This document shows positions 11,464-23,698 of a stretch of DNA of 64,000 nucleotides, one piece after another. The stretch lies in the NCBI RefSeq assembly GCF_030704535.1, contig NC_081823.1:25053501-25117500 (forward strand). The letters run 5' to 3'. Below the pieces are notes generated by a model that saw nothing but the letters and a program-made list of their open reading frames with translations, did not search any database and had not been told where the DNA came from. Origin of the DNA: Vitis vinifera. Its lineage: Eukaryota > Streptophyta > Magnoliopsida > Vitales > Vitaceae. Position 1 is the stretch's first letter. Every line of letters starts with the position of its first letter. Made by a program: the position numbers and the translations under genes.

Positions 11464-14420
11464 TGGTATCAGACCAAATTTTGGGTTCCTTACTGCCCCA
11501 TTTTTTTTTCTCTGATGATGGCAAGAAGAGGATCTACCACTGGTTCATCAAACCGGTTTGGTACTTTGGATTCTACCCACTCCGATCAATCTCAAATGGA
11601 CAACTACAGGAGTCCTTATTTTCTTGACAATGGGAATCATCCAGCTGTCGGTCTTGTTTCTCATCATCCGACAGGCAGCAATTATAACACTTGGAGTCGA
11701 GCCATGTCCATGGCTCTTAATGCGAAAAACAAACTCAGATCTTCTCTTTGGCACATGGTCTCGCTGTAATAGTATAGTCATTTCCTGGATCCTTAACGTC
11801 GTGAGTAAAGAATCGTCGACAGCTTGCTCTACATTGACACCGTTGTGGAGGTTTGGTGAGATCTCCATGATCGGTTTCACTAGACCAATCTCCCACGCAT
11901 CTTCTAGATACAGAAGCTTCTTATAGTTTTATCTCAAGGTGAGCAAGATGTTACCACCTACTACACACGCCTTAAAATTCTGTGGGATGAACTTAAAAGA
12001 CTTTCAACCTGTTCTTGTTTGCAATTGTGGAGGAATGAAAACTTGGATGGAGTCCCGACAAATGGATCACGTTATAAAATTTCTCATAGGTCTCAACGAT
12101 TCTTACTCTCAAGTACGAGCACAAATATTGATGATGGATCCCATACCACCCATAGCTAAGACATTTGCTCTAGTCGTGCAAGAAGAACGACTACGGAATA
12201 TCAAATTTGGAATTCTGCCACCACTGGAACCCATAGCGTTCAATGCCAAAAATCAACCTCCTTCAGTTATCAATTATGTTGTTAAGCCCAAATGTGAGAG
12301 ACCCTTGTGTACACATTGTGGGCTATTGGGCGACACTATTGATAAGTGTTATAAGATCCATTGCTAACCACCTGGTTACAAGTTTAAGCCCAAATCTCAG
12401 CCTACACCGAACCAAACGACCATGGTCTCACACGAGGGGCCTTCATCCATGGCTTCTAGACTTGGCGAAGTTTCCTCTCTGAGTGCTCTAACTCTAGCAC
12501 TTTATCATCAGCTAATTTCCTTACTTAGCTTGCAATTTGGGCATAGCTTTCCTGCCTCGACTAGTGATAAACAATAGCCACAACCTTTAGTTTCCAGCTT
12601 CATGGGTATTTCCTCATTTTCTTCTAATTCTTCCTTTTCTTCGCAATCACTATCGTCTTCTTGTTGGCTAATTGACACGAGAGCACTCATCACGCCTGTT
12701 GCACTTTGTCTCTATTTGATCTTCCTCACCCACTTCCAATTCTTCTGTCATGCTTCCCAATGGTTTATACTATTCCCATTACTCGTATTGGATCAGTCAA
12801 GTTAATAACACATCTTACACTTGAAAATGGCTTGTACGTGTCACACTTCAATTTTAATTTCCTTTTTGTTAGCACCCTCACTCGTTCCCTCCACTGTTCC
12901 TTTAATTTTTTTCCCTGATCACCTTTTTATCCAGGACCATTCACGGGACCAAACGATTGGGATGGGTAGACGCCAAGGCAATCTTTATCTCATAGAATTA
13001 GGGAATTTTTGTTCTCATTTACCAGTTGTAAAAGTTGTTTGTAATAGTGTCAACTTGTCCCGCATTGAAATTTGGCATTACAGACTTAAGCATCCTTCTT
13101 ATGTGAAACTTCAAGTTCTTTCTAAAGACTTGCATATTTCTGGTGATCTTACTACATCCCATCATTGTTCTATTTTCCATTTAGCTAAGCAATGTCATTT
13201 GTCTTTTGTCTCACATAATTCATTTTCAGATTCAGTTTTTCAATTAATTCAATGTGATCTTTATGGTGCTTTCTATGTTGCTACTAATGAAAGATATTGT
13301 TATTTTTTTTTTTACCATTATTGAGGATTGCACGCGTACTACTTGGGTTTATCTCTTACGGTCCAAATCTAATGTTAAAACCGTACCATTCTGCCTGCTT
13401 TTTTTTCTATGGTTCAAACTCAATTTGGAGTTTCAATAAAAGATTTTTGATTTGACAATGCACATGAGTTCTCTTTTATCGAATTTTTCAAATCTAATGG
13501 GGTCACTCATTTTCGTTCTTGTGTTGAAACACCTGAACAAAACTTTGTGGTAGAACAAAAGCATCAACATTTTCTTGATATGGCCCATGTTTTATGTTTT
13601 CAATCTAATATTCCACTTTGTTATTGGGGACACTACTACAAAAATAGTTTATGGTGTCACTATTTACGGTGTCACTTTTAAAATAATGACACCATAGGAT
13701 TTATAATTAATAAAGGTGACACATCATATAAAAAATCTTCAATTGAGGTGGTTAGATGATATTAATTTTATATTTATAGTGTCATTTTTTGGGAAGTGAC
13801 ATCATATAAAATAATTTTTTTTAAGTATTATAACCCATTTTTAGAATTAATAATGATGGATACTATATAAAAATCCCATTGTTTCCATATCTCACCCACA
13901 ATCCAAAAAATCTCAATATATAAATCCTATATATAAAATCGTGATCTTCTTCAACCTTTTCTCTCACCCATAGTCAACACGCTCACAACCGACATTCTTC
14001 ACTTTATGGACTCCCAGGTAACCCAAAATCTCTTGGATCTATCATTTTTTTTTCTTTTATTAATGTCATTATATTAATTGTTTCAACATCTTTGTATTAT
14101 GGTTTTTGTGAATTGTGTATTCTTGAGTTGTAGGGAAGAAAAATTTAGGTTTAATCTTCTAGCATAGAAGAAAAAACTGTAGATTAATTGATTTTTTAAT
14201 CTAAACCAAACACATGATCAAATCCTTGAAAAAAAGTGAAAAACAGGAAAAAAAAATGAATGATTTTTAATATCTATTTGTGTGAGAATGACAGGTACAG
14301 AATTTTTTTGAGATATACTATCACATAATCTTCATCCTTTCTAAAAAACGAGAGAGGAAAAAAAATGATTTTTCTGTTTGTATCTAAGTGGGAATGAGAT
14401 ATAGAATTTCGTTGAGAGTA

Positions 14421-15172
14421 TCCAACCCCAAAAGGACCAATTCGGGAAGGCATGTGTGGTATTGATGGGAGATGATAAGATGGAAATCATAACCATAGCC
14501 ATGTTCGATTTCTCTATGTCTTTCTATCCTCTTCAATTAATTCATGGGCATAGATATTTTATTTAGTTTTTATATTTAGTTTATTTATAGTTTATTTAGT
14601 TTCTAAAATCCAATTAGCTAGATATTTTATTTGATTTTATTTTTATATTTAAGTAGTTGAGTTTTGGAAAGTTTTTATATTTTGTTAATAGAAATAGAAA
14701 TTTTTATATTTTTTATTATTAGGAATTTCTATTTTGTTAAATTGTAAGTATCTATCTCAATAAGAGATTATTAATATTCAAATGAAAGTGATGAAAGAGA
14801 GTAAATATTTTAATGCTCAATTATATTTTAATGTTTTTTTTTTTACATAAGGGTTTATTTATGTTTTCAATTTTGAAGTTCCCTTTCCAAGTCCATCAAC
14901 AAAAGTAGTGTCCAACCTCAAAATGGGCATGTGTGGTATTGACGGGAGATGATAAGATGGAAATCATAACCATAGCCATGTTCTCTCTGTGTCTTTCTAT
15001 CCCCTTCAATTAATTCATGGGCATAGATATTTTATTTAGTTTTTATATTTAGTTTATTTATAGTTTATTTAGTTTCTAAAATCCAATTAGCTAGATATTT
15101 TATTTGATTTTGTTTTTATATTTAAGTAGTTGAGTTTTGGAAAGTTTTTATATTTTGTTAATAAAAATAGAT
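14421..15172 (+). repeat. Direct duplication of about 270 bp inside the CACTA element
   Basis: 14421-14698 and 14911-15172 are near-identical. Both start at TCCAACC, pass through GGCATGTGTGGTATTGA, CATAACCATAGCCATG and CCAATTAGCTAGATATT, and end at TTTTTATATTTTGTTAATA. The copies are separated by about 210 bp. Confidence 0.85.
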
Positions 15173-15199
15173 ATGAGGACTTAAAGGGTTTATATTTAG

Positions 15200-15905
15200 G
15201 TAGTGCTTGAGCCAAGGAAAATGATAGTCCACTATCTTGACCCTATGCATCACAAACCATGTGAGGACTTAAAGGATATCGTAAACATGTAAGTTCTTCC
15301 TATTATTTTTCATAGTATTATTTTTAAATAAAAAAATACATTCACCTCAAACACATTTTTTTATTATTTATATATATTAAAACATATAACATTTACCTAT
15401 TTTTAAAATGTACCCATTGAACTTATTTACATAGGACTCTTCAAATATCTGCAAAAAAAACATCTAAGAGGGAGTCATCTTAGCAACTAGTGCAAGTAAC
15501 ATCCAAAAAATTTTCTTTACACATTAGCTTATGCATTTGCACCATTTATATATGTGAGTACTAATGTTATTTTATAATTGATCGATTAGTGTCCAAGACA
15601 AGAAGGAGGGTTCGAATGTGGCTACTTTGTTATGAGATTCATTAAAGAGATAATTTTTTATCCTACAATTATTGCTTCAAAGGTATTACTTATTTAATGA
15701 ATTGTACATAGTTTTAGGCTTCCAAATGTTATGCATTTTAATGTTATTTTCTTATTTGATTTCAGTTTTGTGATAAAAAAAACATATTCTCAAGTAGAAT
15801 TATATTTCCATTTATTCATCAGAAGAAGCGCCCTTCGATGAAATTAGAGGAGAATGGGCTACTTTTGTGCTACAACTAATCATGAATCATGTTAATGCAT
15901 CATGA
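15200..15905 (+). pseudogene. Ulp1-like (C48) cysteine protease fragment carried by the CACTA element
   Basis: Four exon-like pieces read in phase across canonical splice signals: about 15203-15288 (VLEPRKMIVHYLDPMHHK, the Asp-containing strand), 15435-15495 (TLQISAKKTSKRE), 15590-15682 (CPRQEGGFECGYFVMRF, with the active-site Cys codon at 15617) and about 15823-15905 (APFDEIRGEWATFVLQL). This matches the C-terminal half of Ulp1/SENP-like proteases found in plant CACTA and Mutator elements. An in-frame TAG at 15481 stands where related proteins probably have Trp. The N-terminal part with the catalytic His was not found. It is a dead gene fragment; whether it was captured from a host gene or inherited with the element family is open. 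Confidence 0.8.
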
Positions 15906-18900
15906 TCACCATGCATGGTGAGTCCCTTAGCTACTACATGAATTTTTCCATAGGTATTGTATAGTAATGCTTATTCTTTGAATAATGTTTCTATTTGAAA
16001 AAAAAAAAATAGTTCTTAGATTTGTTCATTTATGATAACATCGATCCATGTTTATTTTCTTCAATAAAAATCTCTAAAACTCATTAAATTTTGAAATGCA
16101 GGTATACACTCTTGGGATGGTGAAATAGAGAATAAAAAGAAAGAAGAAGGCAACAAGATTTTGGGTTTTTAAATGCAACTCTTATGTTATACGTTGTAGG
16201 ACATAAACGTTACTTTAATTGCAACTGAGAAATTTAGATTTTTAGATGGGACTTTTATGTCATTTTATGGTTAGCCGGTTTTATGCTTAGGAAATGGAGG
16301 TATACATGAATCTTGGGATCTTTAACATTTCTAAATCATGTTTTGGTATGTATTCACTCTTCTTTTTTAGTTTTGATGGGTTTGATATGTTGGACGTACT
16401 ATCCTTTTGTGAACATTTGATATACAAATATTATTAGATGATCAATGTATTATGAGTTATTCCAGAAACATTACAGAAAAATGAGTTAAATATAATATGA
16501 TTGTTATATTTATGGACAAAATATAAATAGGTTAATCTTATTAATTCATAAACATTACAAAAATCAACAACTAAAACCAATCATATCTTCCACAATAATT
16601 TACAATGATGTGATACCATAACTTAAAGGTGATGCATTTAATGTGACATCATAACTCAAAGATGATGTATTTAATGTGACACCCTATCATCACTAGAAAT
16701 ATATGGTGTCACTTCCGAATGAGTCACCATTTATCTACTTTGGTGTCACTTCCAAATACGTCACCAATTGGTACCCTCTATGGTGTCAGTGGAGAAGGTG
16801 ACGTTATGTTGTAGTGACACCCTATGTTTATGATGACTCATTATAAATGTCACCATATACCTTTTTCCTTGTAGTGGGAGATTGTGTTCTCACAACAGTA
16901 TACTTGACCAATAGGACTCTCTTGCCCCTGTTATCCAACAAATGTCCTTTTGAGTTACTTTATCAAAAGGAACCTTCATATGGTCATCTTTGGTCTTTTG
17001 GATGCCTTTGTTATGCTTCAACATTCTTAAGTTAGCGTAACAAGTTCTCTCCTAAGTCTTCAGTTGCTGAATTTCATGGATATCCTTTTGGTTATAAGGG
17101 TTATAAGCTTCTTGACATTTCCACTCATAGTTTTTATCTCACGCAACGTTGTGTTTCACAATACTATTTTTCCTTTCCAACACACACCAAACCCGAACAC
17201 TCCTTTAGCCATCTTTTCTAATCGAGTACTTCCACAATTCATCTCTGATATGTCCTCCCATGCTTCAAGTGATTCTCATCCAATAACCATTTATTCTCCT
17301 TCTCATTCATATAAACAACGTCCTCATTGGACTTCCAAGCCGCCTAATTACCTCCAGGACTATCACTATTACTTGGCCACACACTCTAATCCGCATACTT
17401 CCCCTCCTCACAATGCTTATCCTATATCTCAATTTCTCTCTTATGACAAACTCTCTTTCCCAAACAAATCCCTTGCTCTTTCCATTTCATCTCATTTTGA
17501 GTCTACCCTTTACTCCAAAGTTGCTCTTACTCCTGAGTGGCAGGATGCTATGCTCACTAAGCTCCAAGCTCTGAAAGTTAATTCTACATGGTCTCTTACC
17601 AGTTTGCCTCCAAGAAAACATCTCATTGGTTGTGAATGGGTGTACAAAATCAAATACAAGGCAAATGGCTCTATTGAAACGTATAAAGCTTATTTGGTGG
17701 CAAAGGGCTTCACTCACCAAGAATGGGTGGATTTTATTGATCTTTTTCTCCCGTTGTCAATATTGTCAAAGTTCTGCTTGCCCTTGCTGCCTCACATGGT
17801 TGGTATCTCTCTCAACTTGATGTTCATAACATTTTTCTACATGGAGATTTATCTGAAGAAGTTTGCATGTCTTTTCCACCCAGTTATGTCCGTGAAGAGG
17901 CGAATCTACAAGCCAACATTGTTTGCTTGCATAAGTCCCTCTATGGACTTAAGCAAGCCTCTTGGCAATGGTTTTCAAAATTCTCCACTGTCTTGCTTCA
18001 AGAAGGTTTTCTAAAATCTGCCTCAAATCATTCTCTTTTTGTCAAGACTTACGGCTCAACTTTTATTGCCCTCTTGGTGTATGTAGACGACATAATCATA
18101 GCCAACAATAATAAAGAAGAAGTTGACAAGTTAAAGTGCTCTCTTGATAACCAATTTAAGCTCAAAGACTTAGGAGATTTGAAATATTTTTTAGAATTAG
18201 AGATAGCACGGTTTGCTAGGGCCATCTTCATCAATCAACGATAATATGCCTTAAAATTGTTGTCAAATGTTGGTTCTCTTGGATTCAAGCCTGCAACAAC
18301 TCCCATGGAAGTGAACCTTAAATTGTCATAAGAAAGAAGAGCTCTTTGATGATCCTACCATGTACAGAAGGGCTAATTGGAAGATTGCTCTATTTGAATA
18401 TCACCAGACCTAATCTCTCTTATCCTATAAATAGGCTAAGTCAATTTCTTAGCAAACCTCAACCACCCCACCTGCAAGTGACTCAACGTATATTGCAATA
18501 TATTAAGGCTACTCCTAGTCAAGGTGTTTTTTATCTGAACACTTCTTCTATCCAATTAAAGGCTTTTTCAAACTCTAATTAGGCTGTCTTTCCAAACACC
18601 AGGAAGTCTTCATTAGTGTCATGGAAGTCTAAGAAACAATCAATAGTCTTTCCCTCTTCAACAGAGGCAAAATATAAAGCCATGGAAAATGTGAGTTGTG
18701 AGATTATGTGGCTGTTTTTATTGCTAAAAGATCTACTAATTTCTCATCCAACTCCAGTCTTGTTATTCTGTGACAACCAAGTAGCACTTCACATAGCTGT
18801 CAATCCTATGTTTCATGAGAGAACAAAACACATTGAGATCATTGTCATGTCGTTTGAGAGAAAATTCAGAATGGTTCCTTGAAGACTTTGTATATTTCAT

Positions 18901-19011
18901 CTCAACACCGGTTGACTGATATTCTGACTAAATCGCTTCATTCAACTCAATTCATGTTTCTTCATGACAAGCTGGGACTTCAAAACATCTACTCTTCATC
19001 TTGATAGGACG

Positions 19012-19206
19012 TATTAGAAATTGGAATCTTCGCTATCAGTTTGTTACTCTATTTTTTATCAGTTTGTTACTCTATTCATTATTGATAGGTTTTTGTTTTA
19101 TTTTTGTTCCAACCTCCTATATATAGTATACTAAAGTCAGTCTTTTAGAATGAATGAGAACAATACTTTTCTCATATTTTCTTTTATTCATTTCTCATTC
19201 CTAATA
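19012..19206 (+). repeat. 3' LTR of the decayed Copia element
   Basis: It is 195 bp long, 36 bp more than its partner, largely through a local duplication of TATCAGTTTGTTACTCTATT near 19040-19080. It ends CTAATA followed by the AAGAA target duplication. Confidence 0.88.
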
Positions 19207-19486
19207 AAGAATGTCAATGTCATTCTCGGAATCATATCTTCTTTAGTTATCGAGTTTGAAACTAAAACTTAAAGAGAAAATAAATAATTTAAATGTTTAT
19301 CCTTAATATAATTATTAATATTTATCTATTTATTATTAGTTTGAATTAGAGTAAAATATAGAGTTTGAATTAGAGTAAAAGTCTACTATTAGCTTGAATT
19401 AGAGAAAAAGATGGAGTTTGAATTATAATAAAATTCAAATGTATTTGTATATAAATATTCATCATCATTAATAAGAACATAATATT
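19207..19486. other. AT-rich spacer
   Basis: Contains short GTTTGAATTAGAG iterations at 19340-19420. It may include LTR sequence of the following element. Confidence 0.45.
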
Positions 19487-19560
19487 ATAATTTTCAAAAA
19501 TTCTCTTACATCATTATGGTATCATAATTTTCAAAAATTCTCTTACATCATTGTGGTATC
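19487..19560 (+). repeat. 37-bp head-to-tail duplication containing a primer-binding-site word
   Basis: 19487-19523 and 19524-19560 are identical but for one base. Each runs from ATAATTTTCAAAAATTCTC to TGGTATC. TGGTATCAAAG is the Copia tRNA-Met primer site type, so the LTR/primer-site junction of the next element appears doubled. Confidence 0.75.
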
Positions 19561-21040
19561 AAAGTAGTATCTTCCTGGGACTGTCTCTTTCTTCCTTTCC
19601 TTCTCTTTCACACGTTCACACGGAAACCTTAGCTCTTCAATGTTGATCGATAGGTTTTATTCATAAGCTAACCAATCCCATCCAATGATGCCCCAATGGT
19701 CGCAACAAACACCAACTTCACTATTCCACATGGTAATCAACCACCTCCTAAGCCTTATCTTAACTACTATCAAGCTTGCGGTGTACAAGGTCATACCACC
19801 AAACATTGCCCCAACTATAATATTGTCAACATCAACTCTGACTCTGGCCACACAACCATCACCACCATGGAAATCACATCTACATACATGATGGCAACCT
19901 CACCCTCAGGCACAATGGCAACCTCATGCCAACTTTGCTTCCTTAAATAACTCCTACACTCTCAATTAGCTTCTTGATAGTGGAGTATCACACCATGTCA
20001 CCTCTAAAAGTTATTCCTTATGACAGCTCCGATGGCATTGTGATTGATGATGGCATGGGTCTTCCCATCACCCATACCGGTTTCACCTCTCTCTACACCC
20101 TTTCATACATTTTTTTTTAAATAATGTCATTTATGTTTCCACCATGAAAAAGAACCATATTTCTCTATCTCAATTTTTCAAATCTAATGTTGCATTAATT
20201 ACATTCTCACCCTCTACTTTTCATGTGAAAGATTCACACATGAGGGCAATCCTTTCGTAGGGTCGGACTAAAGAAGGTGTATATGAGTGGTCGATTTTCT
20301 CTGTCAAATCTTCTCCTTTAATTACTTTCTCAAGTATCAAAACCACTTCATCCTAATGGCATCATAGATTAGGACATCCATCATCTTCCATTCTTAGCAC
20401 ATTGTTAATAGCTTTAATTTAGACTTATCGAGTCCTCTATCTTTATCATTTAATTGTAATACTTGTCAATGCAATAAAAACCACAAATTGGCATTCCCTA
20501 TTTTTTCAATTATTTCTTCTCAACCTCTTGAAATAATATTTTCTGATGTGTGACCTCTCATGTTCATTCATTTGATGATTTCAAATACTTTATTATATTT
20601 TCTCTATTTTCTTATTTTCTTTTACTTTCAATCCTATATATTATCAAACCGACTACTGTACATCTTGTTCTCAATATTATGGTCAACTGTGATTGGTCTC
20701 TCCACCAACTTGATGTTAACAATGCTTTTCTTCAAAGCCACTTATCTAAAGATATTATCATGGCTCAACCGCCAAGATTCATTGATCGTGATCATCATGA
20801 TTATGTGTGCAAACTTTGCAAAGTTATCTACAGTCTCAAGCAAGCACCATGAGCTTGGTATCATGAGTTCCATCGATTTTTTATCAACTCTGGCTTTATC
20901 AACTCTCATGCTAACACATCACTATTTGTCCTTGATATTGGTGGTATCATGGTCTATCTCCTTATTTATGTTGATGACATTATCATTACATGTCACAACG
21001 ATAGTGTCCTACAAAAGTTCATCCTAACTCTTACCCAATG
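19550..21040 (+). pseudogene. Second Copia remnant: gag zinc knuckle, protease, RT pieces
   Basis: Zinc knuckle CGVQGHTTKHC lies at about 19785-19815. A protease-like SGVSHHVTS stretch follows near 19980-20010, then the pre-integrase motif WHHRLGHPSSS near 20355. RT pieces follow, with DVNNAFLQSHLS near 20712 and YVDD near 20970. The integrase core and first part of RT are missing between about 20545 and 20660. Several stops interrupt it and no matching right LTR was recognised. Confidence 0.8.
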
Positions 21041-22368
21041 ATTCTCTCAATAATCCCATAAGGTAATTATTATTAGTCATAGAATCCAAATCTTTAAAAT
21101 CTTCATTGAAAACAACAATATAATCAAACATTGAATCTAAAGGTCAATGTACCTTTTTTAGTGATATGATTATCATTCAAACTTTCATCATTTTCTTTAC
21201 TAACAATCATCAATATTCTTGAAAAATAATCAAAGATCAATTATGATTCTTTCATATTCAAAATATAAAATTACCATCAAAGAATTTGAAACCAAACTTT
21301 TTTTTACTATGTCAACTTATTTACATAAGTTTTTTTCATCTCTTATACTTCCTTGGTAGTAGTTGCACATGAAATCTTCTCAAAGGTACCTTCATCCACT
21401 ACGTAATAGATGATGGTAAGAGTTCTCTTGTCTTTCTTCCTTACATCTTTCAAAAAAAAATTATTTGATTTTAGAACATATTGGTTTCATCTTGTGGTTC
21501 ATTACAGTTTTTCTTTACAACCTCTCATATATCTTGTGAATCGAGCAAAGCTTTTGTTGAATTGAAAAACTTGAACTTGTCATTTTTTTTCTTATGCCTT
21601 TGATACCAATTTGTTAAAAGTAAGAGGACAAAATACAAATAAACAATTATATAAAGAAAGATAACTACTTGGAGAAAAATCAAAAGAAATTCATTGTCTC
21701 TTCAATTACTTATTTCATAATTACTATATGACTATTCATTTATGGATACTTCGATCTAATAAAATAGAAACTCCTAATAACAATTATTTTTGAACTTTTT
21801 AAAACTTAATTATTCAAAATTATTTTAATTAACTAACCCAATAGAAAGTAATTTTTGGGAACTTTTCAAACTAAGGTTCACTTCCTAACAAGGTTGACAT
21901 TATTTAGTTTCAGTGGTAACTCATTATAATGAATATAGTAGTCTACTCTATGAGTCAACTTTGATCATTTTTCACTTAGAAGCTACAATTTAATATCAAA
22001 GTTTGGCATCAAACCACTGCTAACTTCTCTCTTTTATAATTTACTTAATAATAAATCAATTTAATTTATCAGGGCAATGCCTTAGACTCCAGTTTAACCC
22101 AAATTCCATTGTGGGATTATCTACATCTCCATGTGATACTGACCAAATTATTTTATTTATGGATGTGTGCAAAGCAATTATACATTGGTCAACTTCCTTA
22201 CTCTCATCATTTCCATGAGTTTTGGGTAAAAATGATTTCTTTAAAATAAAAATTATATAAAATAATTTGATTCTCAAAATAATTCTCAAATTAGTTCATC
22301 TTATTAACGTGAATATCTATGTTATAAAACTGAAATTGGTATATATGGTATTCAATTTCTTTTTTTTC
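21041..22368. other. AT-rich intergenic DNA
   Basis: No gene was recognised. Near 21598-21613, on the - strand, an AAATTGGTATCAAAG word resembles a Copia primer-binding site, so a scrap of an antisense element is possible. Confidence 0.45.
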
Positions 22369-22411
22369 AAATGATCAAAACCATAGTTGGTGACTACAGT
22401 TTTGATCATTT
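22369..22411. repeat. Perfect 13-bp inverted repeat (hairpin)
   Basis: AAATGATCAAAAC at 22369-22381 is the exact inverse of GTTTTGATCATTT at 22399-22411, with a 17-base loop. Diverged copies of the loop words continue to about 22530. Confidence 0.7.
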
Positions 22412-22724
22412 GAAACTAAAGTTATAATTGATGACTATAGTTTTAAGTTTAAATTTAAAGTCATAATTACCAATTATGGTTTTATGTTTAAAAAATTTTC
22501 AAAAATGTAGTTAGTAACTATGGTTTTGTAACCAAAAAAATCTGTCCACATGGATATCCAAGCGGCTGAAATACATTAGTTTGGGAGTTATTTTGGTTTG
22601 AAATTTACCCAAAGGATTTTTTTTTTTTTTTCAAATACATTATTTTACCTTAAAACTCCATTTCCCTTATATTTTTCTTAAACGAGTACAGAAATAGACG
22701 GAACTGTCCTTCCTCTTCCTCGAA

Positions 22725-22934
22725 ATTCTCATAAAAACCCAAATTAAAGTCAACTCTCATAGCTTACATTTTGGCCAAAAGTCAACACATGGAGGTTCAT
22801 CAAAGTTGGCAACAGGAAGCAAAGAAGGAACCCTCCTTCCTTTGAACTCTCATAAACCCTATTAAAAGTCAACTCTCATGGCTTATATTTTTGTAAAAGC
22901 CATTCATCAGGACGTGGGGCTTCACTAAAGTTGA
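22725..22934. repeat. Imperfect direct duplication of about 90 bp
   Basis: 22725-22810 and 22842-22934 share TTCTCATAAA or CTCTCATAAA, then AAAGTCAACTCTCAT, GGCTTATATTTT or AGCTTACATTTT, and CAAAGTTG or TAAAGTTG. They lie in what was the proximal upstream region of the second CNL before the Copia inserted. Confidence 0.55.
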
Positions 22935-23105
22935 CGTTCAAGTGATCGCCTAATAGAAAATTTTTGTTAGGATTCGAACTTAACGGAACTTAAACCAAGT
23001 ACCAGTTGTCCTCCAATTGTAAATTGTGTTTTGAGTCAACGATTATGGAAGAATTAATGGAATTCTGAAAAAGTCGTCGGTGGTCTCCGATTTGGTTTTC
23101 CAAAC

Positions 23106-23265
23106 TGTTAATGTATATTATGGGTATATTATATGGGTATATTATGTTATGGGCTTTAGGCCCAGTTAGGTTACTTGTACCGCACACATATGCCTCCTAT
23201 ATAAAGGCACTGATGTATATTTTTTCTCCTATGAAATACAATACAATTGTTCAGTATTTCTAACA
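23106..23265 (+). repeat. 5' LTR of the young Copia
   Basis: 160 bp, with a TATA-like CTATATAAAGGC near 23197. It differs from the right LTR by C/T, G/A and T/C in the segment 23190-23225. Confidence 0.95.
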
Positions 23266-23277
23266 TGGTATCAGAGC
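23266..23277 (+). promoter_or_regulatory. Primer-binding site (tRNA-iMet type)
   Basis: TGGTATCAGAGC directly follows the LTR. It is the standard complement of the initiator tRNA-Met 3' end used by plant Copia elements. Confidence 0.9.
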
Positions 23278-23581
23278 CACTGCTCTCACCCTTTCTTAGC
23301 AGTCTGTCTTCATTAGTGTGACTTCCTTTTTTTTTAATGCTTCCGCCAATCACAACTGCCGCCGCAGCCTTTTGCCGTTGAACCTCCGACGTCATCCAGG
23401 CGTCGTCCTTGGGTTCCGGACCTGCAGCCACCGTCCTTAAGGAGTTTCACACCGCACAAGATCACTGTTTTTCGCATCACCGCTGCGAATATTGCTCCGA
23501 TTTCAATTTTGACGGTACCACTGAGATCGTCCAGCGCCGATCTACACATTCGTGGAAACCTCGTCGCCATCGGAGCCCGTA

Positions 23582-23685
23582 CGTCATTCTCTCTACCACG
23601 TCAGCGCCACGTCAGCCCTAGCTACGTCACCACTGCTGACGCGTCAGTGCCACGTTAGCCCTAGCTAACATCATCTCCACGTCAT
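23582..23685 (+). promoter_or_regulatory. Cluster of TGACG/CGTCA (as-1-type) motifs in the Copia leader
   Basis: I count seven CGTCA or TGACG words in about 105 bp, several inside the repeated phrase CCACGTCAGC. TGACG is the core bound by TGA-class bZIP factors. The sequence is GC-richer than its surroundings. Whether it binds anything is not shown. Confidence 0.5.
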
Positions 23686-23698
23686 CCGATTACCAGCG

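Larger units (their letters stand above)
13631..16876 (+). mobile_element. Non-autonomous CACTA (EnSpm/CMC) transposon
   Basis: The left end is CACTACTACAAAAA. The right end is TTTTTCCTTGTAGTG, the inverted form of CACTACAAGGAAAAA. It is flanked by the 3-bp duplication GGA, exactly as CACTA elements make. Subterminal regions carry many GGTGTCAC / GTGACACC words in both orientations, typical transposase-binding repeats. No transposase domain was found. It carries a decayed Ulp1-like protease gene and a large internal duplication. It sits inside the Copia integrase and is therefore younger than that insertion. Confidence 0.9.
11515..18990 (+). pseudogene. Copia gag-pol polyprotein, multiply disrupted
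   Basis: The remains of a retrotransposon polyprotein. Gag starts at MMARRGSTTG and soon shifts frame. The zinc knuckle near 12307-12348 reads CTHCGLLGDTIDKC, with Asp replacing the usual His. A pre-integrase motif IWHYRLKHPS lies near 13070. The integrase frame is cut by the CACTA element and resumes after 16876 with VYLTNR. RT follows, with WVYKIKYKANGSIE near 17640 and YVDD at 18079-18090. RNase H fragments are at 18560-18860, with an RTKHIE signature. Stops and shifts are spread over the whole length, so it cannot encode a working polyprotein. Confidence 0.88.
11305..19206 (+). mobile_element. Decayed Ty1/Copia LTR retrotransposon with nested CACTA element
   Basis: The two LTRs begin TATTAG and end CTAATA. 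The element is flanked on both sides by the 5-bp target duplication AAGAA. A primer-binding site like initiator tRNA-Met, TGGTATCAGACC, directly follows the left LTR. The internal order is gag, pre-integrase/integrase, RT and RNase H, the Copia order. The reading frame is broken many times. A 3246-bp CACTA transposon splits the integrase region; without it the Copia is about 4.66 kb. Confidence 0.92.

Noticed and set aside
12821..13439. Overlapping frames as independent genes
   Set aside because: They are pre-integrase and integrase pieces of the decayed Copia polyprotein in shifting frames.
22738..23105. CRISPR-like spaced repeats
   Set aside because: Only two imperfect copies, in nuclear plant DNA; a simple direct duplication explains them.
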